Assembly (NCBI RefSeq): GCF_009687845.1 | Contig: NZ_BLAD01000049.1 | Span: forward strand, 1-64,000 | DNA from: Acrocarpospora corrugata | GTDB lineage: Bacteria; Actinomycetota; Actinomycetes; Streptosporangiales; Streptosporangiaceae | DNA length: 64,000 nt | Reading direction: 5' to 3' | Shown: one piece after another, positions 42,654-51,561 of the stretch | Position numbering within the stretch: position 1 is the first letter of the stretch | Layout of the letters: each line of letters starts with the position of its first letter | Made by a program: the position numbers and the translations under genes | The notes under the pieces: generated by a model | The model's input: only the letters and a program-made list of their open reading frames with translations | What the model was told of the DNA's origin: nothing | The model's database searches: none

Positions 42654-44408
42654 ATGCGAAACCGAACTCGGTTTCTGATCCCGTTCCTGGCGGTCGGACT
42701 CGTCACGGCCGCCTGTTCGAGCGGAGACACGACGCCATCGACGCAAGGTTCCGCCGCCGCGCCCAGCGCGGCGGCCCCCGCCGACTCCAACTCGTTCCCG
42801 CGGAACGAGACGCTCTACTCAAGTGGCACGATGTGGGGCCCACCGGCCAACTGGAACCCGCTGCGCGAGTGGGACTCGGCCACCGGCACCAAGGGTCTGC
42901 TGTACGAGACGCTGTTCCTGTACGACGCCGCCACCGACAAGTTCCAGCCCTGGCTGGCCGAGAGCGGTGAGTGGACCGGCGACAAGGAATACACCTTGAA
43001 GCTCCGCTCGGGCATCACCTGGTCGGACGGCAAGCCGCTGACCGCCGACGACGTGAAGTTCACCTTCGAGCTCGGCAAGATCGAGACCGTGCCCTACCAC
43101 AACATCTGGACCTTCCTGCAGTCGGCCGACGTGGTCGACCCGCAGACGGTGAAGTTCACCTTCAAGGAGGCCCGCTACCAGCAGTGGGCCAACCACGTCT
43201 ACCAGCGGGCGATCGTGCCCAAGCACATCTGGGAGTCGGTCAAGCCGGAAGAGGTCGTCGACTTCGCCAACGAGAACCCGGTCGGCACCGGGCCGTACAA
43301 CTACCACAGCCACGACCAGGACCGGCAGGCCTGGGTGAAGCGTGACGACTGGTGGGGTGTCAAGGCGCTCGGCAAGGACGTCAAGCCCAAGTACATCGTG
43401 GACATCGTGAACTCCAGCAACGAGGTCGCGATGGGTCTGCTGCTGCAGAAGGGCCTGGACCTCAGCAACAACTTCCTGCCCGGCGTGGCCAACCTGGTCA
43501 AGGGCAACTTCGGGGTGTCGACCTACTACGCGGACGCGCCGTACATGCTGTCGGCCAACACCGCGTGGCTGGTGCTGAACACCAAGAAGAAGCCGATGGA
43601 CGACCCCGCCTTCCGCAAGGCCATGGCCTTCTCGGTGGACACCAAGCGGATCGTCGAGAACGTGTACGGCAACCTGGTCAAGCCCGCCGACCCCACCGGC
43701 ATGCTGCCGCAGTGGGACAAGTACGTCGACAAGGCCGTGACCGGCTCGATGGGCTTCAGCTTCGACCCGGAGAAGTCCAAGCAGCTGCTGGCCGACGCCG
43801 GCTACAAGGACACCGACGGCGACGGCTTCGTCAACAACAAGGACGGCTCGAAGATCGACCTGAAGATCATCGTGCCGACCGGCTGGACCGACTGGATGGA
43901 GTCCATCCGGGTCATCTCGGCCAGCGCCAAGGACGTCGGCGTCAGCCTCACCCCCGAGTTCCCCGACTACAACGCCCTGGTCGAGGCGCGCAGCACCGGC
44001 AAGTTCGACATGCTCATCAACAACGAGCGCCAGCTGTCGAACACGCCAGAGCGCTACTACGACTACGTCTTCAACATGCCGGTGCAGAAGCTCCAGAACA
44101 CGGTGAACTTCGGCCGGTACGAGAACGCCAAGGCGTGGGAGCTGGTGGGCCAGCTGGACGCCACCAAGACCGATGACGTCGAGGGCATGAAGAAGATCAC
44201 CTCCGAGCTGCAGAAGATCCAACTGGAGGACATGCCGGTCATCCCGCTCTGGTACAACGGCCTCTGGTCGCAGGTCAGCAACTCGGTCTGGAAGAACTGG
44301 CCGTCGGACGCGCCGAACACGCCCAAGAACCCGCCCACCATGTGGCGGAACTGGCTCGAACTGGGTGGCGTGCTCGTGCTGACGGAGCTCCAGCCCGCCG
44401 GGGCGTAG
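42654..44408 (+). CDS. Family 5 extracellular solute-binding lipoprotein (mannan-oligosaccharide importer)
   Basis: A 584-aa lipoprotein with lipobox ending TAAC (C21). It belongs to the Opp/Dpp-type SBP_bac_5 family: WAESGEWTGDKEYTLKLRSGITWSDGKPLTADDVKFTFE is the hallmark, with WVKRDDWWG and DTDGDGFVNNKDGSKIDLKI (EF-hand-like loop). Thermotoga uses Opp-type transporters for mannooligosaccharides, and this gene is the first in an operon with beta-mannosidase, ROK kinase, mannanase and manA, so the ligand is probably manno-oligosaccharide. Strong GAGGAGGAAGGAG precedes the ATG. Confidence 0.9.
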   Translation: MRNRTRFLIPFLAVGLVTAACSSGDTTPSTQGSAAAPSAAAPADSNSFPRNETLYSSGTMWGPPANWNPLREWDSATGTKGLLYETLFLYDAATDKFQPWLAESGEWTGDKEYTLKLRSGITWSDGKPLTADDVKFTFELGKIETVPYHNIWTFLQSADVVDPQTVKFTFKEARYQQWANHVYQRAIVPKHIWESVKPEEVVDFANENPVGTGPYNYHSHDQDRQAWVKRDDWWGVKALGKDVKPKYIVDIVNSSNEVAMGLLLQKGLDLSNNFLPGVANLVKGNFGVSTYYADAPYMLSANTAWLVLNTKKKPMDDPAFRKAMAFSVDTKRIVENVYGNLVKPADPTGMLPQWDKYVDKAVTGSMGFSFDPEKSKQLLADAGYKDTDGDGFVNNKDGSKIDLKIIVPTGWTDWMESIRVISASAKDVGVSLTPEFPDYNALVEARSTGKFDMLINNERQLSNTPERYYDYVFNMPVQKLQNTVNFGRYENAKAWELVGQLDATKTDDVEGMKKITSELQKIQLEDMPVIPLWYNGLWSQVSNSVWKNWPSDAPNTPKNPPTMWRNWLELGGVLVLTELQPAGA

Positions 44409-44427
44409 CCGCCGCACTCGAAGGATC

Positions 44428-44455
44428 GGGCGGGCCCGCGCGAGGGGGCCCGCCC
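44428..44455 (+). terminator. Intercistronic hairpin between binding protein and permease
   Basis: A perfect 10-bp stem (GGGCGGGCCC and complement) with an 8-nt loop lies 19 nt after the SBP stop. It is within the operon and has no U-tract, so it probably lowers downstream expression or stabilises the SBP mRNA end rather than fully terminating. Confidence 0.7.
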
Positions 44456-44503
44456 GTATCCCCCGCCTGGCCAGGTCGGGGGACGAATCCCCCGGAGGAT
44501 GTT

Positions 44504-45499
44504 TTGCGACAGTATTTTGGCCGGAAGCTGCTTATCTACGGTTTGACGTTCTTTGTCGCGGTGACCGTGAACTGGATGATCCCGCGCTTCATGCCGGGGG
44601 ATCCGGTGGCCAGCATGGTCGCGCGGGCCCGGGTCTCCGATCCGGCGGCGGTGGCCGCGATGCAGCAGTACTACAGCAACCTGTTCGGCTTCGACAGCCC
44701 ACTCATTTCCCAATATTTCAACTTCTGGGGTGCTCTGTTCAGCGGGAACTTCGGGATCAGCATCTGGGCCTATCCGCTGCCGGTGGCAGATGTGATCCTG
44801 GACGCGGTGCCGTACACGCTGGGCCTGATGATTCCGTCGATCCTGCTCAGCTGGTTCGTCGGGAACTGGGCGGGCGCGCTGGCCGCGCGGCGCAAGCTGC
44901 TGGACAACACCGTGCTGCCGATCGGGTATGTGCTGACCGCGATGCCGTACATGTGGATCGCGATCCTGCTCTGCTGGGGGTTCGGGGTGGTGTTCCAGGT
45001 GCTGCCGGTGGCCGGGGGCTACAGCTTCGCGATGCAGCCGAACCTGTCCTGGGAGTTCGTCGGCAGCCTGCTCCAGCACTGGCTGCTTCCGTTCACCTCG
45101 CTGTTCCTGGTCGCGCTGGGCGGCTGGGCGATCGGCATGCGGAACATGATCATTTATGAGCTGGAGGCCGACTACTCCAACTACCTGGCCGCGCTCGGCG
45201 CGCCGCACCGGCTGATCCGGCGGTACGCCTTCCGCAACGCGGTGCTGCCGCAGATCACCGGGCTGGCCCTGCAGCTGGGCGTGCTGGTGGCCGGCGCGCT
45301 GGTCACCGAGATCGTGTTCTCCTATCCGGGCCTGGGCAGCCTGATCCTCAAGGCCATCCAGAACCAGGACTTCTTCCTGCTCCAGGGCACCTTCCTGTTC
45401 ATCGTCCTGGGCGTGCTGATCGCCAACTTCGTGATCGACATCGTGTATGTGATCGTCGATCCGCGGACCCGGGCCGGAATGACAGGGGCGACCACATGA
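44504..45499 (+). CDS. ABC transporter permease (Opp/Dpp type), subunit 1
   Basis: A 331-aa DppB/OppB-type permease with six hydrophobic segments. It shows the N-terminal RKLLIYGLTFFVAVTVNWMIPRFMPGDP (the family's PGDP signature) and the EAA-like motif LGAPHRLIRRYAFRNAVLPQITGLALQLG. The only suitable start is TTG at 44504, which follows GGAGG at 5 nt. It overlaps the next permease by 4 nt (ATGA). Confidence 0.9.
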   Translation: MRQYFGRKLLIYGLTFFVAVTVNWMIPRFMPGDPVASMVARARVSDPAAVAAMQQYYSNLFGFDSPLISQYFNFWGALFSGNFGISIWAYPLPVADVILDAVPYTLGLMIPSILLSWFVGNWAGALAARRKLLDNTVLPIGYVLTAMPYMWIAILLCWGFGVVFQVLPVAGGYSFAMQPNLSWEFVGSLLQHWLLPFTSLFLVALGGWAIGMRNMIIYELEADYSNYLAALGAPHRLIRRYAFRNAVLPQITGLALQLGVLVAGALVTEIVFSYPGLGSLILKAIQNQDFFLLQGTFLFIVLGVLIANFVIDIVYVIVDPRTRAGMTGATT

Positions 45500-46401
45500 C
45501 GACCACCGATCCGATCACCGCGATCACCGCGCCGGATCCGGGCACGGCGCCGATCAGCGTGCGCCGCGAGGCCCTCTACTTCGCCGTACGCAACGGGAAA
45601 CTCCTGGTCGGCGTCACCATCGTCACGATATTTCTCCTCATCGGGATCATCGGGCCGTTCCTGGTGGACCGCCCGCCGATGGAGTACGTCGGCCTGCCCA
45701 TGCTGCCGCCGTCCACCGAATACTGGCTCGGCACCACCACCTTCGGCCAGGACGTGCTGGCCCAGTTCGTCTACGGCGTGCGCAGCACCTTCGAGGTCGG
45801 CCTGCTGGCCGGCGGCCTGTCCGCGCTGATCGGCATGGTGATCGGCTTCGTGGCCGGCTACCGCGGCGGCCTGGTCGACGAGGTCCTCAACATGATCACC
45901 AACGTGGTCCTGGTCATCCCGACCCTGGCCGTGCTGCTGATCATCAACGCCTACCTGGGCATCCGCAGCGTCGGCATGCAGGCCCTGTTCATCGGCCTCA
46001 CCTCCTGGCCGTGGGTGGCCAGGGCGATCCGGGCCCAAACGTTCTCGCTGCGGAGCCGCGACTTCGTGGACCTGGCCCGGCTGAGCGGGGTCGGGACCAG
46101 CCGGATCATCCTGCGGGAGATCGCGCCGAACATGAGCTCCTACCTGTTCATGACCTTCATCCTGCTGTTCGGCAGCTCCATCCTGATCGCCTCCTCCCTG
46201 GACTTCATCGGCCTCGGCCCGACCGACGGCGTCTCACTCGGCCTGATGCTCAACCACTCCAACCAGTGGAGCGCCCTCCATCTGGGCCTCTGGTGGTGGT
46301 TCATCCCGCCGGGCGCCGCGATCACCGCGATCGTGGGCGCCCTGTACGTCGCGAACGTCGGCCTCGACGAGGTGTTCAACCCCAAGCTGAGGGAGCTCTA
46401 G
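45496..46401 (+). CDS. ABC transporter permease (Opp/Dpp type), subunit 2
   Basis: A 301-aa DppC/OppC-type permease. N-terminal cytoplasmic extension, then about six transmembrane helices, with YWLGTTTFGQDVLAQFVYGVRSTFEVGLLAG and the EAA motif LARLSGVGTSRIILREIAPNMSSYLFMTFILLFG. Starts inside the stop of subunit 1. Immediately followed by the first ATPase gene at 0 nt spacing. Confidence 0.92.
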   Translation: MTTTDPITAITAPDPGTAPISVRREALYFAVRNGKLLVGVTIVTIFLLIGIIGPFLVDRPPMEYVGLPMLPPSTEYWLGTTTFGQDVLAQFVYGVRSTFEVGLLAGGLSALIGMVIGFVAGYRGGLVDEVLNMITNVVLVIPTLAVLLIINAYLGIRSVGMQALFIGLTSWPWVARAIRAQTFSLRSRDFVDLARLSGVGTSRIILREIAPNMSSYLFMTFILLFGSSILIASSLDFIGLGPTDGVSLGLMLNHSNQWSALHLGLWWWFIPPGAAITAIVGALYVANVGLDEVFNPKLREL

Positions 46402-47343
46402 ATGACCCTGAGTGTGCAGGACCTGAGGGTCTACTACCGGACTCTGCGCGGCGAGGTGAAGGCCCTGGACGGGGTGAGCTTCGACGTCGCCGACGGGGAG
46501 ATCCTCGGCCTGGCCGGCGAGTCCGGCTGCGGCAAGACCACGCTCGGCAAGGCGCTGATCCGGATGGACGGCCGGATGAAGCACGTCAGTGGCCGGGTCG
46601 AACTCGACGGCGAGAACCTGCCGATCGGCGACACGGTCAAAATGAACCCGTTCCGGTTCACCGAAGTGTCGATCATCCCGCAGTACTCGATGAGCGCGAT
46701 GAACCCGACCCGCAAGATCGGCCGGATGGTCCGCGAACTGCTCGACTCCCGCGGCGTCACGGTCGACCTGGCCGAACTGCACCGCCGCCTCGACCTGGTC
46801 GAACTGTCCAGGGACGTGCTGACCAAATATCCGCTGGAGCTCTCCGGCGGCATGAAGCAGCGCATGGTGATGGTCATCTCCACGCTGCTCAACCCGTCCC
46901 TGCTGATCGCCGACGAGATCACCTCGGCGCTGGACGTGTCCACCCAGAAGGCCGTGGTCACCACGCTGAAGGGCTTCCGCGAGCTGGGCTTCGTGAAGAG
47001 CATGATCTTCATCACCCATGACATCTCGCTGACCAACCAGCTGGCCGACACGATCATGGTGATGTACGCGGGCAAGCTGGCCGAGAAGGCTCCGGCGGAC
47101 TCGATCGTGAACCGGGCCAAGCACCCGTACACCCAGCTGCTCATCTCGTCGCTGCCCGAGGTCGGGGTGCGGTACGCGGACAAGAAGCTGACCGGCATCC
47201 CCGGCAATCCGCCGTCGCTGCTCAACCCGCCGGTGGGCTGCCGGTTCCAGGATCGCTGCCCGCTCGCCTTCGACAAGTGCCGGGAGGAACCCCCGGCCGT
47301 CGAGGTCGAGAAGGATCACTTCGTCGCGTGCTGGAAGGCATGA
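46402..47343 (+). CDS. ABC transporter ATP-binding protein (DppD/OppD type)
   Basis: A 313-aa ATPase with Walker A GLAGESGCGKTTLGKALIRM, signature LSGGMKQRMVMVISTLLNPSLLIADEITSALDV, H-loop IFITHDISLTNQLADTIMVMYAGKLAEKAPADSI and the Opp-type C-terminal Cys motif CRFQDRCPLAFDKCREEPP, which binds an iron-sulfur cluster in some members. Energises manno-oligosaccharide import with the second ATPase; ends overlapping the next gene (ATGATG). Confidence 0.94.
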   Translation: MTLSVQDLRVYYRTLRGEVKALDGVSFDVADGEILGLAGESGCGKTTLGKALIRMDGRMKHVSGRVELDGENLPIGDTVKMNPFRFTEVSIIPQYSMSAMNPTRKIGRMVRELLDSRGVTVDLAELHRRLDLVELSRDVLTKYPLELSGGMKQRMVMVISTLLNPSLLIADEITSALDVSTQKAVVTTLKGFRELGFVKSMIFITHDISLTNQLADTIMVMYAGKLAEKAPADSIVNRAKHPYTQLLISSLPEVGVRYADKKLTGIPGNPPSLLNPPVGCRFQDRCPLAFDKCREEPPAVEVEKDHFVACWKA

Positions 47344-48122
47344 TGCTGAAACTCCAGGAAGTCTCGAAGGTCTTCAGGGTCGGCGCCTTCGGCGGGAAGA
47401 CCATGACGGCCGTGGACGAGGTCAGTTTCGAGGTCGCCCGCGGCGAGGTGGTGTCGCTGATCGGCGAGTCCGGCAGCGGCAAGAGCACGATCGGCAAGAT
47501 GGTGCTCCGGCTGATGTCCGCGCAGGCCGGCACGATCACCTTCGACGGCGACGACATCACCAAGCTGGACAAACGCGCGTACTACCGCAAAGTCCAGGGC
47601 GTCTTCCAGGATCCGTTCAGCTCGTACAACCCGATCTTCAAGGCCGACCGGGTGTTCAGCATGATCAAAGAGGTCTACTTCCCCAAGGAGGACGACCGGG
47701 TCTGGCGGGACAAGGTCGCCTCCGCGCTCAACGACGTCCGGCTGGACGCGGGCGCGGTGACCAACAAGTTCCCGCACCAGCTGTCCGGCGGCCAGCTGCA
47801 GCGGCTGCTGATCGCGCGGGCGCTGCTGCTGGACATCGACTTCCTGGTGGCCGACGAGATCACCAGCATGCTCGACGCCTCCACCCGGATCGACGTGCTC
47901 AACCTGCTGGCCGACCTGAAGCTGCGCGGCCTCGGCGTGCTGTTCATCACCCACGACCTGGCGCTCGGCAACTACATCAGCGAACGAACCGTGGTCCTGC
48001 ACCAGGGCAGGATCGTCGAGTACGGGCCGACCGAGAAGGTGTTCGAGACCCCGGAGCACGCCTACACCAGGAAGCTCCTCGCCTCGGTACCGCAACTGCA
48101 CCGGAAGTGGGAGGGCGTGTGA
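47340..48122 (+). CDS. ABC transporter ATP-binding protein (DppF/OppF type)
   Basis: A 260-aa ATPase: LIGESGSGKSTIGKMVLRLMSAQAGTITFDGDDI (Walker A), VFQDPFSSYNPIF (Q-loop), LSGGQLQRLLIARALLLDIDFLVADEITSMLDAST (signature and Walker B), and FITHDLALGNYISERTVVLHQGRIVEYG. OppF/DppF-type, with a short C-terminal region. Starts inside the stop of the previous gene and overlaps the GH2 start (GTGA). Confidence 0.93.
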   Translation: MMLKLQEVSKVFRVGAFGGKTMTAVDEVSFEVARGEVVSLIGESGSGKSTIGKMVLRLMSAQAGTITFDGDDITKLDKRAYYRKVQGVFQDPFSSYNPIFKADRVFSMIKEVYFPKEDDRVWRDKVASALNDVRLDAGAVTNKFPHQLSGGQLQRLLIARALLLDIDFLVADEITSMLDASTRIDVLNLLADLKLRGLGVLFITHDLALGNYISERTVVLHQGRIVEYGPTEKVFETPEHAYTRKLLASVPQLHRKWEGV

Positions 48123-50533
48123 TCACGACGTTGCACGAAGGCTGGACCGTCACGGCGGTCTCCTCGACCGGGCAGTCCCGCCCGGTGGTGGCGGGACTGC
48201 CGGCGACGGTGCCCGGATGCGTGCACACCGACCTGCTGGCGGCCGGGGTCATCGCCGATCCCTACCTGGACGACAACGAGGTCAAACTTACCTGGATCGG
48301 GCGGACCGGCTGGTCGTACGAGACCGCGTTCCGCTGGGACGGAACCGAGGACGAGCGGGCCGACCTGGTCTGCGAGGGCCTGGACACGGTGGCCACCGTG
48401 CTGCTCAACGGGGTGCAGATCGGGCAGACCGCCAACCAGCATCGGTCCTACCGGTTTCCCGCCAAACACCTGCTCGTGGTCGGCCGGAACACGCTGAAGA
48501 TCCTGTTCGAGGCGCCGTACGCGTACGCGGAGAAGCAGCGGGCCGCGCTCGGCGACCGGCCGGGGGCCTACGGGCAGCCCTACCAGTTCATCCGCAAGAT
48601 GGCCTGCAACTTCGGCTGGGACTGGGGCCCGACCGTGGTCACCTCCGGCATCTGGCGGCCGATCCACCTGCACACCTGGAGCACCGCCCGGCTGGCCGAG
48701 GTCCGCCCGCTGGTCACCGTGACCGACGGCGTCGGCCAGGTCGAGGTGCACGTCACCGCCGACCGCGCCACCCAGGTCCCGCTCACCCTGACCGCGTCCG
48801 TCGCCGGCGTCACCGAGCAGGTCCGGCTCGCGCCCGGCGAACGCACCGCCGTGGTCACCCTGACCGTCCAGGACCCCGACCTGTGGTGGCCGCGCGGCTA
48901 CGGCGACCAGCCGCTCTACCCGCTCACCGTCAGCCTTGAGGACGACGTGTGGACCAAGGAGATCGGCTTCCGCACGGTCGAACTGGAACCCGACGCGTTC
49001 CGGATCGTGGTCAACGGCGTGCCGGTGTTCATGAAGGGCTTCAACTGGATCCCCGACGACTGCTTCCCCAACCGGGTCACCCGGGAGCGGCTCGCCGAAC
49101 GGTTCGACCAGGCCGCCGGGACCGGCGCCAACACGCTGCGGGTGTGGGGCGGCGGGCTGTACGAGAGCGAGGACTTCTACGCGCTGGCCGACGCGCTCGG
49201 CGTGCTGGTCTGGCAGGACTTCCCGTTCGCGTGCGCGGCCTACCCGGAGGAGGGGCCGTTCCGGTTCGAGGTGGAGGCGGAGGCGCGGCAGCAGGTGACG
49301 CGGCTGGCCAGCCATCCGAGCCTGGTGCTGTGGTGCGGCAACAACGAGAACATCGAGGGGCACGCGGACTGGGGCTGGCAGGACAAGCTGGACGGGCGCA
49401 GCTGGGGGTCCGGGTTCTACTACGAGTTGCTGCCGCGGGTGGTGCGGGAGCTGGATCCGACGCGGCCGTACTGGCCGGGGAGTCCTTACTCGGGGTCGCC
49501 GGAGTTGACGCCGAACGATCCGGCGCACGGGTCCACGCACATCTGGACGGTGTGGAACCGGGAGGACTACACCTTCTACGCGACCTATCAGCCCAGGTTC
49601 GTGGCGGAGTTCGGGTTCCAGGGGCCGCCGACGTACGCGACGCTGCGGCGGTCGGTCGCGGACGAACCGCTGACGCCGACGTCCAAGGGGGTCATGCACC
49701 ACCAGAAGGCGGTGGACGGGAACGGGAAGCTGCTGCGCGGGCTGGGCGCGCATCTGCCGGCGCCGGCCGGGTTCGACGACTGGCATTACTACACCCAGCT
49801 CAACCAGGCGCGGGCGATGGCGTTCGGGGTGACGCGGTTCCGGGCGCTCGCGCCGTACTGCATGGGCACGATCGTCTGGCAGCTCAACGACTGCTGGCCG
49901 GTGACCTCGTGGGCCGCCGTCGACGGCGACGGCCGCCGCAAGCCGCTCTGGTACGGCCTGCGCCGCGCTTTCACCGACCGATTGCTGACATTTCAGGACT
50001 CGTCGGTGGGGGCGGCGCACGGGGTCGACGGCGATGAGGTGCTCGTCGTGGTCAACGACACCGGGGAGGAGTGGGCCGGGGAACTCGCGGTGGTCCGGCA
50101 GTCGATCGGGGGCGAGACGCTCGCCAAGGAGCAGGTCCAGGTCGCCGTGCCCGCCCGGGGCACGCTGGCCGTCCCGCTGACCGGTTCGCTGGCCGCCGCC
50201 CACCCCGCGCGCGAGCTGCTGGTCGCCACCCTGGGCGACGCGCGGGCGCTGCACTTCTTCACCGAGGACCCGGCGACCGACCTCCCGCCCGCCGAGTTCG
50301 ACGTCACCACCGAACCCGCCGACGGCGGCCTCCGGGTCTCGATCACCGCCAGAACCCTCGTCCGCGAGCTGGCGATCTTCCCGGACCGCCTCGACCCGGA
50401 CGCCACGATCGACGACCAGCTCGTCACGTTGCTCCCCGGCGAGACGGCCACCTTCCACGTCACCGGAGACGTGGATTCGGACGCGCTGACCGCGTATCCG
50501 GTGCTGCGCTGTGTCAACGAGACCCGCTCGTGA
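48119..50533 (+). CDS. Intracellular GH2 beta-mannosidase
   Basis: An 804-aa glycoside hydrolase of family 2, mannosidase type. N-terminal jelly roll (HEGWTV ... PGCVHTDLLAAGVIADPYLDDNE), RKMACNFGWDWGP, then the (beta/alpha)8 barrel. The acid/base is E410 in WCGNNENIEG and the nucleophile is E497 in RFVAEFGFQ. WPGSPYSG and the MGTIVWQLNDCWPVTSWA region are typical of beta-mannosidases. No signal peptide, so it releases mannose from imported oligosaccharides in the cytosol. GTG overlaps the preceding ATPase stop. Confidence 0.95.
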   Translation: MITTLHEGWTVTAVSSTGQSRPVVAGLPATVPGCVHTDLLAAGVIADPYLDDNEVKLTWIGRTGWSYETAFRWDGTEDERADLVCEGLDTVATVLLNGVQIGQTANQHRSYRFPAKHLLVVGRNTLKILFEAPYAYAEKQRAALGDRPGAYGQPYQFIRKMACNFGWDWGPTVVTSGIWRPIHLHTWSTARLAEVRPLVTVTDGVGQVEVHVTADRATQVPLTLTASVAGVTEQVRLAPGERTAVVTLTVQDPDLWWPRGYGDQPLYPLTVSLEDDVWTKEIGFRTVELEPDAFRIVVNGVPVFMKGFNWIPDDCFPNRVTRERLAERFDQAAGTGANTLRVWGGGLYESEDFYALADALGVLVWQDFPFACAAYPEEGPFRFEVEAEARQQVTRLASHPSLVLWCGNNENIEGHADWGWQDKLDGRSWGSGFYYELLPRVVRELDPTRPYWPGSPYSGSPELTPNDPAHGSTHIWTVWNREDYTFYATYQPRFVAEFGFQGPPTYATLRRSVADEPLTPTSKGVMHHQKAVDGNGKLLRGLGAHLPAPAGFDDWHYYTQLNQARAMAFGVTRFRALAPYCMGTIVWQLNDCWPVTSWAAVDGDGRRKPLWYGLRRAFTDRLLTFQDSSVGAAHGVDGDEVLVVVNDTGEEWAGELAVVRQSIGGETLAKEQVQVAVPARGTLAVPLTGSLAAAHPARELLVATLGDARALHFFTEDPATDLPPAEFDVTTEPADGGLRVSITARTLVRELAIFPDRLDPDATIDDQLVTLLPGETATFHVTGDVDSDALTAYPVLRCVNETRS

Positions 50534-50592
50534 TGCCCTAAAGCCCGATATGGGATGGTTCCGGAAAAGTTCTCTTGACGGAGGGGCGGAAC

Positions 50593-51549
50593 ATGACGGT
50601 ACTGGCGATCGACATCGGAGGGACGAAGTTCGCGGCGGCCATGGTGGAACCCACCGGGCTGATCACCGCCCGGCTGGAACTGCCGGTGGGCCAGGACGCG
50701 ACGGCCACCCTGGCCGAACTGGTCGCCCGGATCGCGGTGCCCGGACTGACGGGTGAGTCCGGGCTGACCGGGGTGGGGATCGGGTCGGCCGGGCCGCTGA
50801 ACGTGCTGGCGGGCACGGTGAGCCCGGTGAACATCCCGTCCTGGCGGGAATTTCCCCTGGCCAAGGCGGTGAGTGAGCTGCTGCCCGAACTGCCGGTGCG
50901 GCTCGCGGGGGACGCCCAGTGCATGGCGCTCGGGGAGTGGTGGCAGGGCTCGTACGGCAAGCGGGCGGCGGACGCCGGGCCGTACAAGACCTTGCTGGGC
51001 ATCGTCGTGTCCACCGGGATCGGCGGCGGCGTGGTCGTGGACGGCGCGCCCTACCTCGGCCCCACCGGAAATGCCGGACACATCGGGCACATCAGTGTGG
51101 ACCGGGATGGCGACACCTGCCCGTGCGGCGCGACCGGCTGTGTGGAGACCATCGCCAGCGGCCCCAGCATGGTCCGCTGGGCGCTCGCCAACGGCTGGCG
51201 CCGCGCGGTCGAGCCGTCCTTCTGGGCCGGGCGCGCGGTGGACGCCCGCGCGCTCGCGGCCGACGCCAAACGCGGCATCCCGGTCGCCAGACTCGCGTTC
51301 CAGCGCGCCTCGGACGCGCTCGGCACCGCGATACTCACCGCCGCGGCCCTCTTTGACGTAGACAACGTTGTCATCGGCGGCGGCGTGGCCGCCTCGGGAC
51401 CCACCCTGATGGTCCCCCTGCGGCAGGCCATCGCCCGTCAGGCGGGCATGGACTTCCTGCACCGCCTCCGGGTGGACGCCACTTCCCTGGGTCGCGACGC
51501 AGGACTGTTCGGCGCCGCCGCCCTCGTTCTCGGGGACCAACCATCCTGA
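50593..51549 (+). CDS. ROK-family sugar kinase (likely mannokinase)
   Basis: A 318-aa ROK protein without an N-terminal HTH, so an enzyme rather than a repressor. It has the ATP-binding IDIGGTKFAAAMVE (6-19), RLAGDAQCMALGEWW with catalytic D107, the GNAGHIGHI motif and a zinc-binding CPCGATGCVE (C176, C178, C183). It phosphorylates a hexose; mannose is expected because of the beta-mannosidase and manA neighbours. The ATG at 50593 follows GGAGGGG. Confidence 0.9.
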   Translation: MTVLAIDIGGTKFAAAMVEPTGLITARLELPVGQDATATLAELVARIAVPGLTGESGLTGVGIGSAGPLNVLAGTVSPVNIPSWREFPLAKAVSELLPELPVRLAGDAQCMALGEWWQGSYGKRAADAGPYKTLLGIVVSTGIGGGVVVDGAPYLGPTGNAGHIGHISVDRDGDTCPCGATGCVETIASGPSMVRWALANGWRRAVEPSFWAGRAVDARALAADAKRGIPVARLAFQRASDALGTAILTAAALFDVDNVVIGGGVAASGPTLMVPLRQAIARQAGMDFLHRLRVDATSLGRDAGLFGAAALVLGDQPS

Positions 51550-51561
51550 AAAGGAGCAACC

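Noticed and set aside
42819-44417. 532-aa minus-strand frame opposite the binding protein
   Set aside because: It is the antisense shadow of a clear family 5 solute-binding protein, as judged by the latter's domain signatures.
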